Shown here in pieces: positions 13,084-23,924 of a stretch of 64,000 nt of DNA. Source of the stretch: Cloeon dipterum. Taxonomy: Eukaryota; Arthropoda; Insecta; Ephemeroptera; Baetidae. A model generated the notes under the pieces. It worked only from the letters and a program-made list of their open reading frames with translations, did not search any database and was not told the origin of the DNA. Each line of letters begins with the position of its first letter. Position 1 is the first letter of the stretch. The translations under genes were made by a program, and so were the position numbers. The stretch covers positions 19,658,545-19,722,544 of the forward strand of contig NC_088790.1 of assembly GCF_949628265.1 (NCBI RefSeq), written 5' to 3'.

Positions 13084-13085
<2 letters not shown>
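11881..13085. other. Divergent intergenic region CFAP58 / Aplip1
   Basis: About 1.3 kb separates two genes transcribed away from each other, so both promoters should lie here. It is AT-rich in the middle and GC-richer towards 13 kb. No exon or recognisable RNA gene is seen. A purine microsatellite follows at 13086. Confidence 0.5.

Positions 13086-13170
<85 letters not shown>
13086..13170. repeat. (GA)n microsatellite, 85 bp, in Aplip1 promoter or 5' UTR
   Basis: Uninterrupted GA dinucleotide run of about 42 units, ending 40 bp before the Aplip1 start codon at 13211. GAGA-type tracts bind GAGA-factor-like proteins in insects (established for Drosophila). A role here is inference, and the run may simply be a length-variable microsatellite. 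On the opposite strand it generates a spurious Ser-Leu open frame. Confidence 0.95.
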
Positions 13171-13172
<2 letters not shown>

Positions 13173-13210
13173 CGGAGTCGGGAGTAATGGCAGCCGAGCC
13201 CAGCAGCTGA

Positions 13211-16200
13211 ATGGGGGACACGGAATTCGAGCAGTTCCGGCGTTACTTCGACCGTCTGCCCCAGTACATCAAGGCCCCGGCCCACACCTACACGTGAGCC
13301 CCCGAGCCCCGCAGCCCCCACCCCCGAGCGGGCCCGCACTGAATTGATTTGCTCTGCAGACTCGTTCATGACATCGCTCTGGAAGAGGCGGTTGGCGGGC
13401 CCCCGCCGGGCCCAATAGTCCACGATCCGGGGCCCAAGAAGGCGGCCTTCAGCAGCGGCAGCAGCAGCTCGGCCAGCAGCACCGAGGGGGACAGGCCCCA
13501 AAACGACCAAGAATCGGTGAGCTTTTCACCCTAAGTCGTAATCCGCTTGCCCAACCCTTTGATTGATCGGAAAAATCGTTTAAATCAAGGAAATCAATCA
13601 CTTTGCACAATTCAAGACGAATTTAAATTAAATAGGGTTGATAGGTAATCAGAAAAATAAAATGCAAAACATTTACGTGCACTCTTTTCCTTTCTAGGCT
13701 AAATATTAGTTTCATTTTGCAAGCTTTCAGTTTCATAAATAAAAGTCTCCCTCCCTTTCATATTTTCTAATCTTCAACAGAAACCCGTCAGTAAAAGAAA
13801 TAATGATGATTATTTACTCCTCTCATTATAATGCATGAACTCAATTTTAACATATAAAAAAGTTTGATACGCAGATTGCCTCTCTTCAAATTTGAAATTT
13901 TGGAAATTTCATTGTTTGAGTTAATGAAACTCAGAAAAAAAATAAAAGCCATTACGTACACTCTCTTTTTTTTAGAGTTAAATTTTGCAAGTTTTTAATT
14001 TAATAAGGAAAAGTTTCTTTTCATTTAATCATTTCGCTTCTCGTATGGAAACTGTCAAGCGACTAAAATTATTTTAATTAACTTTCGCGCATGAACTAAA
14101 TTTTAGCAGAGAGCAAAAATCGATATGAAGATTTCCTCTCGCAACTCTTTTTGTCTCTTCCGCTGTAAGCGACTCCCATTTCGAACCGAATACGAACGAA
14201 TATGTGTACGAGAGAGCACAATGACAACGGGATTGACTGCGCGCTGTGTGCTCCTGTGTAAAACTCGGTGCAGTGTTTGGTGCCAAGCGCGATACGAAAG
14301 GCTCTTTCAACAAGAGCATTGCTCTTTTGTGTCTCAACAGATAATCAATGGCGACGAGGACGAAGAGGCGCCCTGGCGTCCCATGCCCACAGCCTGGCCC
14401 ACGGTTGTGCACCGACGCAGGCGAAAACTCCCAGAAATTCCTAAAAATAAAAAAAGTAAGACAGCATTGGGAATTTTTTCATCCAGAATTACTCTTAAAG
14501 CTTCAAATTATTGTTATTCAAAACAAACTCATTTAAAGAAAAATCCTTTTCAAATATTTTTTAGAAATTGCAGAAAAAGGCTTACAACAATTTTATATTT
14601 TATTGTATATTTGTTTAGTGCATGAGTTTTATTACATATTAAACAACAAATTAAAATCTCTTTTACTTACAATTAGTATTTTAAATTTGTTTAATTCGAA
14701 TTAGATTCAGGATTAGTGTTATCGCTGGCTGACGAGTTGGGCCAAGTGGGCAGCGGGCGTCTGCCGGAGACAGTGCAGCTGTCCCTGCGCAACGGACGCC
14801 ACGCGGTCGGTGCTTTCCAGCTGCGGGGCTCGACGCACTTTGACAGCTCACCCGAGGGGCACACACAGGACTTCGACTCGGGACACTCGACCACGAACAG
14901 CCCTGACGGCACGGCCAGGCCCATCTCCATCGCCTCCTCGTCCTGTTGCAGCTGCAGTCTTTCAGAGCAGTCGCTCAGTGAGTGTGTAAACTAAAATTCT
15001 CTTGATGAAAGAAAAATTTATTTGAATAAAATACATCCGGTATTTCAAAGTCATTGGGGAAAAACTCCCTTGTCTTTTGGTATAGAAAATCCTATTTAGT
15101 CGTTCAATTGAAATAATTGTTCAGTTTTCTGGATGGTTCAAAATTAAAAAAATTACTCAATTTCAAAAACAAAAATTACAACAATTTAAAAATTCAAATT
15201 TTCGTTGATTATTTTTTCCTAAGAAACGGTCCCAGTCTCATACAGGACCATTCCAAGTTTTCAATTTAAAATTGCATGCGCATTTCGTGAACGTTTAAGA
15301 GCTAATAGATTTTTTTAAATAATTTTTCAGTCGTAGGAGGTGCTGAATACAGAGACGTGACGCGTCTTGTGGCTACGCATCGCGGACTACACAAATTCGT
15401 TCCCAGGCACAGGGATGAGATTGAAATAGAGATTGGTGACCCAATTTACGTTCAAAGAGAATGTGATGACTTATGGTGTGAAGGTAAATAGTGAACACAC
15501 TTTATTTATTTAAATTTTTTTTAAATAACACTACAACTATGCCTTGTTTAACATTTGTAATATCTCTATGCTATTTCAGCATATATTATAAAATAAATTT
15601 TCGCACTTAATAATAGAATGGATAGGTAATTAAGTTGATAAGAAGGCAATAATTCATTGATAAAATATGCCTTTTCTTAATACAATAGACTCTTTTTAAG
15701 GGATGATCCCGAGAACTATCGTTTAGGCCTTTTCTCAAAGTTTCACATTTACAAAGGAAATGATTCGCTTCCAGCTACATTATTGTGTTATTTTATCAAC
15801 ATCTGGTCACCACGTTTGTTCATGAATCATTGCTAAAGTATTGAGTTTGGTATCTAATTATTGCCTTCTTATCAACTTAATTACCTATCCATTCTATTAT
15901 TAATTGCGAAAATTTATTTTAGCATAGAGATATTATTACACATTAGAGAATTCTTCCTCAACATTTTTTTTTCAATTTCTTAATGCTGCTTTACTGTTTT
16001 AAATATTCTATTTTTGAAAAAGTACAAAACAATTTCAACCATCTTTAGATTATAAATTAGTAGCAAATCTAGCCATTTTAATGTTTACTATACATTATTA
16101 TCTATTCAAACAACTATGAATATTTTTCATTTTAGTAGCATCTATATACAATCAAAACATAATTTTTTAATAGAAAAATGAAACATAAATTTATTAACAT

Positions 16201-18887
16201 AAAGCTTATTCAAATAAACAGCAAATATAAAAAATAAATTAATATTAATGTTACTTTTTTGTATTTTTAAAATTGTTTTTTATTGAATTTAAAATTTTTT
16301 TGATTAAATTGCTAGTATTTTTACGAAAATTGTGGAGTAAATTATATTTGGCTTTTTAATTACTTAACAGTCGCTACGTTTGTTTAGTGCGGCAATTAGT
16401 GATTTTGTGTAGCTAAATATTATTTTCATGAAATATATCCTAGACATGCCGTAGTATGTCGAATATTAAACTGACAAGAATGATAAGAGTTTTTCGCTCT
16501 CTTTGTGTACCAACGTATTAAAAGCGCGAATAGCAATCACGTGTATTTCAGCTCCCAGCGGTGAAAAAATAGTGTTACAAAATTCGACCTTATGCTCTCA
16601 GGGGTGAACATGCGGACACGGAGACAGGGTTCGTTTCCGTCTGCGTACGCAGTGGACCTGGAGTACCGCGAGTTCGACCCTGAGACTGCGGCGGGCGAGG
16701 AGGAGGCGCCGGTGGCCGAGCGAAGGGAGCGTTTCCTGCTCGATTACCTCGGCTCCATCGAGTGTCTGCAGCCCAAGGGAAACGCGGTGCTGTGCCAAGC
16801 CGTAAAGAGGATCAATTCGAATCCGCCGAGCAGCAGGCCGGCCATTCTTGAAGTCTCTGATCAGGGCATCCGCATGCTCAGCAGGGACAAGAACAAACCT
16901 GCTGCCGCAGCAGCCAAAGAAGACAATAACAAGGTATATGGAAGTAGAAAATCAATTCTTATTTTAAGGACTGAATCCTATTCCTATATATACAAAAATT
17001 ATCTGGATGGGATTTATAAAAAGCTTTGAAATAGCATAAAATAATTGTTTTTTTTTAGAAATAAGGGCAGTCGCCCGTCCGTTGATTTTTCGAATGAATA
17101 CTCTATATATTATACTAAAAATTTGGACATTTTGTATGAGCTATAAAGTTTTCTTTGCCTGGAATTACAATTTATTCTTCGTTCCAATGTGTGAAAAACC
17201 GTTGTAAAACAATTGAATAATTAATCTCGAATTGAAAATTGTGCCAATTTTTTCATATTTTTTTATACTTAATTTAGGCGTTTCAATATCTAAAATGTAA
17301 TCATTAACCAAATTTTGGCATAGTTTGTTTCCAAAATGCGAATCAAATAAAGGAAACCGATTTTACGGAATTTTAACGGTTCCTTTAAATTTTGCACATT
17401 TTTTTTATTTCAAACTTGTGTTTTTTATTTGAGGACTTTCCAAAATGAAGATTTTACATGAATTACATAGACAACATCTTGTTCAGTTTGAAATAATTAT
17501 TTTGTAACGTTGTTACAAAACGCCATGGCGAAACATAACAGTCATACAAGTAATTAAACGAGTGATTTCAATTACTCGTATTTAAAACTTGTGTTTTTTA
17601 TTTGAGGACTTTCCAAATTGAAGATTTTACATGAATTACGTAGACAACATCTTGTTCAGTTTGAAATATTTATTTTGTAACGTTGATACAAAACGCCATG
17701 GCGAAACATAACAGTCATACTAGTAATTAAACGAGTGATTTCTATTACTAATTACAATTTTTTGTAATCCTTTATATATATTGAATGGCGTTAATTCGAT
17801 ACATTTATTTAGTGCCCCTTTATTTTATTTGAACATAGCACATTTTTAATCTGGATGGCGATTGCAACCAAATTAGAACAAATATAACAATTTTTGGATA
17901 CAATTTAGCAATTTCTCGAGCAATTTCACGCAGAGACGAGACTAATTACGATTATTGAGCGATACGCGAGGGCCCATATCCATGACCCTCGATAGGAGCT
18001 TCCGAGTCTGCGACTCGAGTCAAGGGCTGCCCGCCGGCACAATGATATCTGCGAGTTCAATGCCATTTATAGATAATAAGTATTAATGTTTATTTTCGTG
18101 TGTATTGCAGAAGGAGAACAACAACAGCAGCCTCGACTACTTTTACTCGCTCAAGAACGTGTCGTTCTGCGGTTTCCACCCGCGTGACCAACGCTTCCTT
18201 GGCTTCATCACCAAGCACCCCCAGCGCCAGCGCTTCGCCTGCCACGTTTTCCGTGGGGACGAATCCATGCGCCCCGTCGCCGAAACTATCGGGTATGCCA
18301 ACCAGATGGGAAAAATAATCTTTATGTTATTCTAGGACTTACTCGTAGCTCTGCTTATCTATTGCAGGGGAAATTGTTGCCACATGTTTCTCCACCTCTT
18401 TGACTTCTAATATTAATTAGTGGCAAAGACGAATTATAATAAATAAAATTGCTTTTTACTTTTTTTTAAATTAGTCTACAGCAAAAACTAATTTTGCAAA
18501 AAAATATCAAATTTAATTTGAATTTAATCGCTCTCCTTAGGGGATTATGCCCATTTTTTATTTTTTCAAAAAGAGAAATTTCGTTAGAGAGTGAAAATTT
18601 CATAATGGTCGTCAGGAGCAGTTTTTTTACCTGCGTGTCCCATGAATTAATGAACTCTACACACACCATGAAATTTGAAGCTAAAAATTTTTAAAATGTC
18701 TTAGGCGGCTAGTGATTTTAAAAAAGCTAAAGAAATGATCAATTTTTATTTATTTTTATTCAAAATTTAAATGTATTAAATGCTAAATATTTTAAACCAT
18801 TATTTCAGCCGTGCTTTTGAGAGATACTACCAGAAGTACATCGAGACGGCGTACCCAACCGAGGACATTTACATAGATGACGATTAA
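13211..18887 (+). CDS. Aplip1: JNK-interacting protein 1 / APP-like-protein-interacting protein 1 (SH3 + PID scaffold)
   Basis: Eight exons: 13211-13293, 13360-13516, 14341-14455, 14711-14977, 15331-15483, 16602-16933, 18111-18292, 18809-18887. Phases close to 1368 nt, 455 aa. The start is ATG 13211 ([17 protein letters not shown]). Residues about 80-130 hold a basic segment [15 protein letters not shown] followed by LVLSL, a possible JNK-docking site. An SH3 domain (about 210-270) contains [19 protein letters not shown], and a PID/PTB domain (about 285-445) contains [19 protein letters not shown] and RFACHVF. The C-terminus [10 protein letters not shown] corresponds to the kinesin-light-chain-binding tail of JIP1 (PTEDIYLE), with a short acidic extension. 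The protein scaffolds JNK-pathway kinases and links cargo to kinesin-1 in axons. The long introns at 15.5-16.6 and 16.9-18.1 kb carry repeats. Confidence 0.95.
15554..15942. mobile_element. MITE-like foldback element in an Aplip1 intron
   Basis: Arm 15590-15654 is the reverse complement of 15856-15920 over 65 bp with a single mismatch, around a 201-bp spacer. The homology continues outward at 15554-15572 / 15921-15942, interrupted on the left by a 17-bp insertion. No open frame lies inside. The structure fits a non-autonomous foldback MITE. A clear target-site duplication could not be identified by eye, so the class is unknown. In the primary transcript the arms would form a long stem. Confidence 0.8.
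17412..17757. repeat. Tandem duplication, two copies of 173 bp, Aplip1 intron
   Basis: Copies 17412-17584 and 17585-17757 differ at only a handful of positions. Each contains the palindrome CGCCATGGCG and, just before it, an inverted repeat TTTTGTAAC-GTT-GTTACAAAA (perfect in copy 1, one change in copy 2). No open frame is shared. It could be two satellite units, a tandem MITE, or a duplicated regulatory module. Confidence 0.9.
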
Positions 18888-20170
18888 GCGCTCGCAGTTT
18901 TTCATCTCCAGGGCTAACAACTAAAGTTTTAACCTATTGGAAGACGATAATGTTGTTCAACTCGCTTTTACATCATCAGCTGCACAAAAGTATATTCTCG
19001 CGAGATCCTAATCTGGGACTGTTGTGTACATTGTAAACACTTAAATATATATAAAAATACACTCATGTACATATGTAACTTGAGACGTTAAAATAAACGA
19101 AATGTAACAATATCGCCTTCAGAGAGATGAGGATTAATTACGCCTTGAGAAAGAGTCTCTATTTCTTTTATTTATGGTCTCAATAGCTCCTTTTTAGGTT
19201 CACATTTCAAAACTGCGCATCTAACTGCGCAATTTGTTGCTTCAATTGCGCACGTAACTGCGATGTACTTTTATAACAGTTGGGTTCGTGGAAAATAGAC
19301 TTAATAGGTAGTGTGTCACTTCTATTCTTCTGCGAATTTTTATAAGCGTCATTTAAGAAGCTAAAATTACTTATCTTTAAGATTGTAATATAAAACTCTC
19401 ATGAAAAAGACAGCAGAAGCATTAATTAGCTCATATAAATGACACTGCGATGGATTGATTAGCTAAAAATTTAATTCGTAATATAATCAGCAACAGATTA
19501 AACTCTGAAACATATTATTGATAATTTGATACGCTTCTGCTATTTAATTTTTAAGATAAAATAGTAATTTACAATTACAATTTATATATTATATATTGAT
19601 AATTTTATCTTGCAAATTACAGTAACATTTCAAGGTGACTTTTTCATGCAGAGTTAGATTTCAAATTAGAGATTCTTCACGGAATAAAACGGTCTCCCAA
19701 GGTTTAATCCTATTTGCCAACGTCAAACTTGAACAATTTATTGCTCAATTCGGTCTCATTGTCAGAGCATTGAGAAGTACTCGTGACAGGTTTTATATTT
19801 AGAAAAATCTTTTCTTAATCGTACATGCACTTACTTCAATTTAAGAAATATTTTACACGAGCCTGAGCCAGACTAAAGGGTGCGTATGTACTCAACGAAA
19901 CATGACAAAGAAAATTAACTCTTGCGATGCCGGCGGTCATGTGACAATAGCGTTTGCTGGCTTGTGTCTGCTCCGTCCGTACGCGAGGAGGAGCAGGCTG
20001 CTTATCGCGAGGGGAAGTGCAGAGCAAAAGGGTCAACAGCCATGAGGGGTCACAGTTCTGGCAATGGAAGGGCAGCCGGAAGCTCTTTTATCCGACGGCT
20101 GCTGTGATTGAGAGCAGAGGAGCATTGTCGTCTCACACGCGCAGACGGACGGACACAGATAGAGAGAGAG
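18888..20170 (+). other. Aplip1 3' flank and upstream region of the EGF-domain gene
   Basis: The Aplip1 3' UTR probably runs to the AATAAA at 19092-19097. The following AT-rich kilobase has no exon. From 19880 the composition becomes GC-richer up to the ATG at 20171, consistent with a promoter and 5' UTR. Confidence 0.5.
19092..19097 (+). terminator. Likely polyadenylation signal of Aplip1
   Basis: AATAAA about 205 nt after the Aplip1 stop codon, on the coding strand, in AT-rich DNA; the first good match downstream of the gene. Confidence 0.65.
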
Positions 20171-22041
20171 ATGAGGCTGCTGCTCTTCGTGTTGCTCCTT
20201 GCTGGTGAGTTCTTTTTATTTTTTTTCATCATGGATAGCAACACACGACGCATCGTGGGAAGGCGACGAGATTTTTCTCGTTAAAAATTCTAATTTAATT
20301 TTTTTAAATTGAATGTAACGAGCTTTAGCTTTTACAAAGCAGTATTTAGAAGATTAAATTTTTTAATATTTTTACTCAACTTTAAAATTATGTTAAAATT
20401 TTGCTCGCAGTGGAATTGGTGGAATATAAGCCAAGGCTGGTGTAGCACAAATTTTCAGATGTTAAATAAGAAAAATAAATTTCAAGATAGATTGAGATAT
20501 TTTTCCAGGATTTTGTAATTTCCAAATAAATTCGTCGATCTCTCTCTCATTCTCCATTTATTTTTCAATTCTTAGCCGTACAATCTTGGAAAAATTCGTA
20601 ATTTCTTCTTGTAATTTTTTATTTTTCTATTCAAAATATATTGGTCCAGTTGATGAAGGAGAGAAACACGGACCTTGTGATGCAATTTTTTTAAATTTAA
20701 TAATGATTTACTACACCAAAAAAGGATAAAATCTCAGTGCGTTTGCTTGAATTAAATTTCAACAGCAATTATTGAAACATTTTCTTGACTGCATTTTTCC
20801 ACTTACTGTTAGTGAGATTGACTTAATTTAAATAAAAATTAAAACAGCCTCAATTCATTTAAAATCTTCTAGCAGCAGGAATTAAATATCCCAAGGCTAT
20901 ATTATTTATTTCAATGTTACATTTATACACATATACTTGATTCAATTTCAATTTTGTTTTAAAAAAAAAAACATTTATTTTTTCAAGTTGTGGCTGTTGC
21001 TTTGGCCTGCGAGCACAAGCAGCCGGGATGCAAGATTGAAGGTTCGTCGTGCGTCTGCGGGGAAGGATGTCCTGGACACTACCGATACGCGACTAAGACT
21101 CACTGCCACAGAGCACTCGCTAAAAGTAAGTTTGAAAAAAACTCTTGGATAGAAAAACGCGGCTCCGATTCCGTCTGCGACGGAACATGTGGCGCACAGA
21201 TTGCACCTCTTGCACAACACGTGCTCCCCTTTTTTGTGCGTGCAACTAGGAAACGAGGTGACGACAGCGTTATTTGTTTAATGGCTTTTAACACATTTTA
21301 GGTCGAAACAAGTCGCGTGACATTTGCCACAGGAGACCCTGTCAGAATGGGGGAACCTGCGTTCAAAGGTCTCAGGAGCCTGGATACAAATGCATTTGTG
21401 ACGGAACTGGATTCTTCGGCGACAGATGTGAAAAGGGTAATTCATTTTGATTTTAATATTGTTTATTCAAGAGAATTACGGAACATAACTGAATTCAAAT
21501 ACATATAATATTCTCTGGTTACTATAAGATCAAGTTTATTTACAATCGTGTTAGTTACGGACTGATTTTGAAAAAAAAAACGAGATAATTATGTTTTCAC
21601 TGATCAAGCTTGACTCTCAGAAAGATTTTTTATGTATGATAAAACTTAAATACACTTGACAATTTAGAAAATTAAAGTTCTTTTTGGGGCTACAATGCCC
21701 TAGCATCTTATTCAATGTAAAAAATTAATCTTTTCATAAATCTATTCAATTATTTAAATAGGTAAAATGGTTTTTAAAAATTCAGATTTATTTTACAAAT
21801 TTTGATAAATTTTAAATTTAAATACAAATCAAATAGCAACCAAAGTTACAAATCCTTAATCATATTTGCTATAAGATTTGGTCATTCAATTCATGCTACA
21901 CTAAGAGCTTGTAGAAATCTGAACATTCCGATGGTGGAAATAAAAAAATTGCTTGTTTGACTCATCGACCTGATTTCAGACTGCACGTTGGCGAGCAACC
22001 TCGAAGGCAAGAGATTTCCTTACGAGTGCGTGATGATCTGA
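20171..22041 (+). CDS. Small secreted protein with one EGF-like domain
   Basis: Four exons: 20171-20204, 20988-21125, 21302-21436, 21980-22041. Phases close to 369 nt, 122 aa. The N-terminus MRLLLFVLLLAVVAVALA is a typical signal peptide. Residues about 20-57 form a cysteine-rich block (CEHKQPGCKIEGSSC, then CVCGEGCPGHY). Residues about 66-105 form a classic EGF-like domain (CHRRPCQNGGTCV, then CICDGTGFFGDRCE). The tail has two more cysteines and ends YECVMI. No transmembrane segment follows, so the product should be secreted, perhaps as a ligand or matrix factor. I do not recognise a named orthologue. Its 3' end converges with Unr on the other strand. Confidence 0.82.
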
Positions 22042-23924
22042 GGCATCAGACGACGTCTAGACTAAAACTATAATGGTATTTGTTCATCAGAAATGACAAC
22101 ACCTTTGCTTGGGGGTTGATTTTCCAAATTATATTTCATAATGTACAATCAATTATGTTTCATTAACAATATTTCTCTTCTTCTTCAGTGTATTTTTCTT
22201 CATTTTAAGCCGGAATATCATGAATAAAAAGAATCGTACATGTCCATCTCGTAGTAATAGAAAGAATCTTGAGAGTTATTAATATTAGTTGTGGAATAGT
22301 AAACCGCCGAAGAGGTGGCGGTCCGACCTGTTTTTTCTGTTCACTTTTCTCAACTTGTTTAGCTGCTAAGTTTTAACCAAATAGGCGAATAAAAGAACAA
22401 TTCTCCGACACTCAATTCGTTTTCCAAAAAAATGACGTTTTATTTTAAGCTAAAAAAGTGTCACCTATCATCTAAATATAGTAGTTATGCTCTCCTTACA
22501 TTTCAGACATCAAAAAACCCTGATTGAGTGAACAAAATTATAATAATATAGCGTTATCAGAATTTAATGGGGAATTTCGCACAAACGACAACGTTACAGT
22601 TGCTCTCCGATGGCGTAATGAGAAAATATCATCGTGTGTGAGAGACAGAAAAGAGGGCAGGGGGGCGAATTAGGGGTGGCACGAGGGAGAAACAATGACA
22701 CACGCACAATTAAGCAGCATTTCCCTTTTTCGGCACATGCACACAAATATTTTCGTCAAAAACTTTATGCTTTTCTTTCATTTTTTTTTGCTTAATTCAC
22801 TTTTTGTTTCTTTTATTTCTTTTTTTGTTTGTTTTTCGTCTTCTTAGCTCTATACTTTAAATATTAACAAATGTTACAGTTTCTCAGTCTTGGTAACAAT
22901 GGGTGCGTTAATATATTCACATGGTTGTTTCTTTCTTTTTCTTAAATCAGCATCTTCAGCATCAAGAAGCAAAAAAATTTACTCGTCTTGATCTCGCGGT
23001 TATCAACATTAGTTCAGTTGCGGTCCAATTGTCTTTATTTATTGTGAACGGTCCTGCTTGCTCGAGCTTTGCTTTGGTATAATAGTAGTTTTTCGTCTAT
23101 ACTTTCTCACCTCTCTTTGTATGCAAAAAACATCATCTGCTCTCTACTCAACCAAACATCAAATTCGTGTGTTACTTCCGTTTCGTTTAGTTTTACCGTA
23201 GTAGTATGCAAACAGTTTCCTAGGCAAATATGCAAGAAAAAGCTTAGTAGTGTGTAAGTTCTCGTTTTCTTTGATGCCCCAAAATTACTTCAATGAAGAA
23301 ATACAGCAACATGTTGTGAGGAGAGATAGATTACAAACTGCTGTCCGGCTAAAAAGTGACTTGGTTTGAAGCACTGCGTCAAATTAAAATCGAATGCAAC
23401 TCTTCTGCAGTGAGATGTAAAACAACTAATTTGGGCGTAAGTAAATTATACATTTCGCCTTGTGCGGAGATCGGCCACTGCCCGAAAAGGACGTTAGTTA
23501 CAATTTAGAAGAAATACAAGAGCAAAGGAATAAATTCGGATTTCTAAAACGGTCGTCCGTTCCGGACACTATCGACTTCCGCCTTAGCTAATCGGGGGGC
23601 GAGAGAATTTGGCGGCATCCACATCGTCCGAGTTTAAAGCATTTTTTCTCTTGTGTAATAATTGTTTGTTTGAAATTTCATCTTTTGATATGCATCAATT
23701 TAATATTTTTCATCAGATTTTTGGTTTGTGTTCGTCCCCAAATAAATGCAGGACTATTATCGTAAAATCAGAGGCGGCGGCAATTAAGCTACGAGGAAAC
23801 TTTGATTAGAATTGCGTGAAATCCCGTGTATCGGGCTGTAGAAAAGGCTGTGTCCCTTGCGAGTGTACATTCGTATGTGAGTGTGATTTCAGGCCGACAG
23901 CAGGCCTGCCTATCACAAGTTTCT
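22042..23924. other. Convergent 3' region of the EGF gene and Unr
   Basis: The EGF gene probably ends after AATAAA at 22223-22228. The rest is T-rich on the plus strand and is best read as a long 3' UTR of Unr (minus strand), with AATAAA candidates as TTTATT near 23032, near 22812 and at 22439-22444. No coding exon is seen. If the distal Unr site is used, the two transcripts end only about 200 bp apart. Confidence 0.45.
22223..22228 (+). terminator. Likely polyadenylation signal of the EGF-domain gene
   Basis: AATAAA about 180 nt after the stop codon at 22041, on the coding strand. Confidence 0.55.

Noticed and set aside
12932-13510. 192-codon minus-strand open frame with long Ser-Leu run
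   Set aside because: It is produced by the GA microsatellite and the antisense of Aplip1 exons 1-2; no own splice sites or domain.
14125-14625. 166-codon plus-strand open frame
   Set aside because: It only overlaps Aplip1 exon 3 in another frame and extends into introns on both sides.
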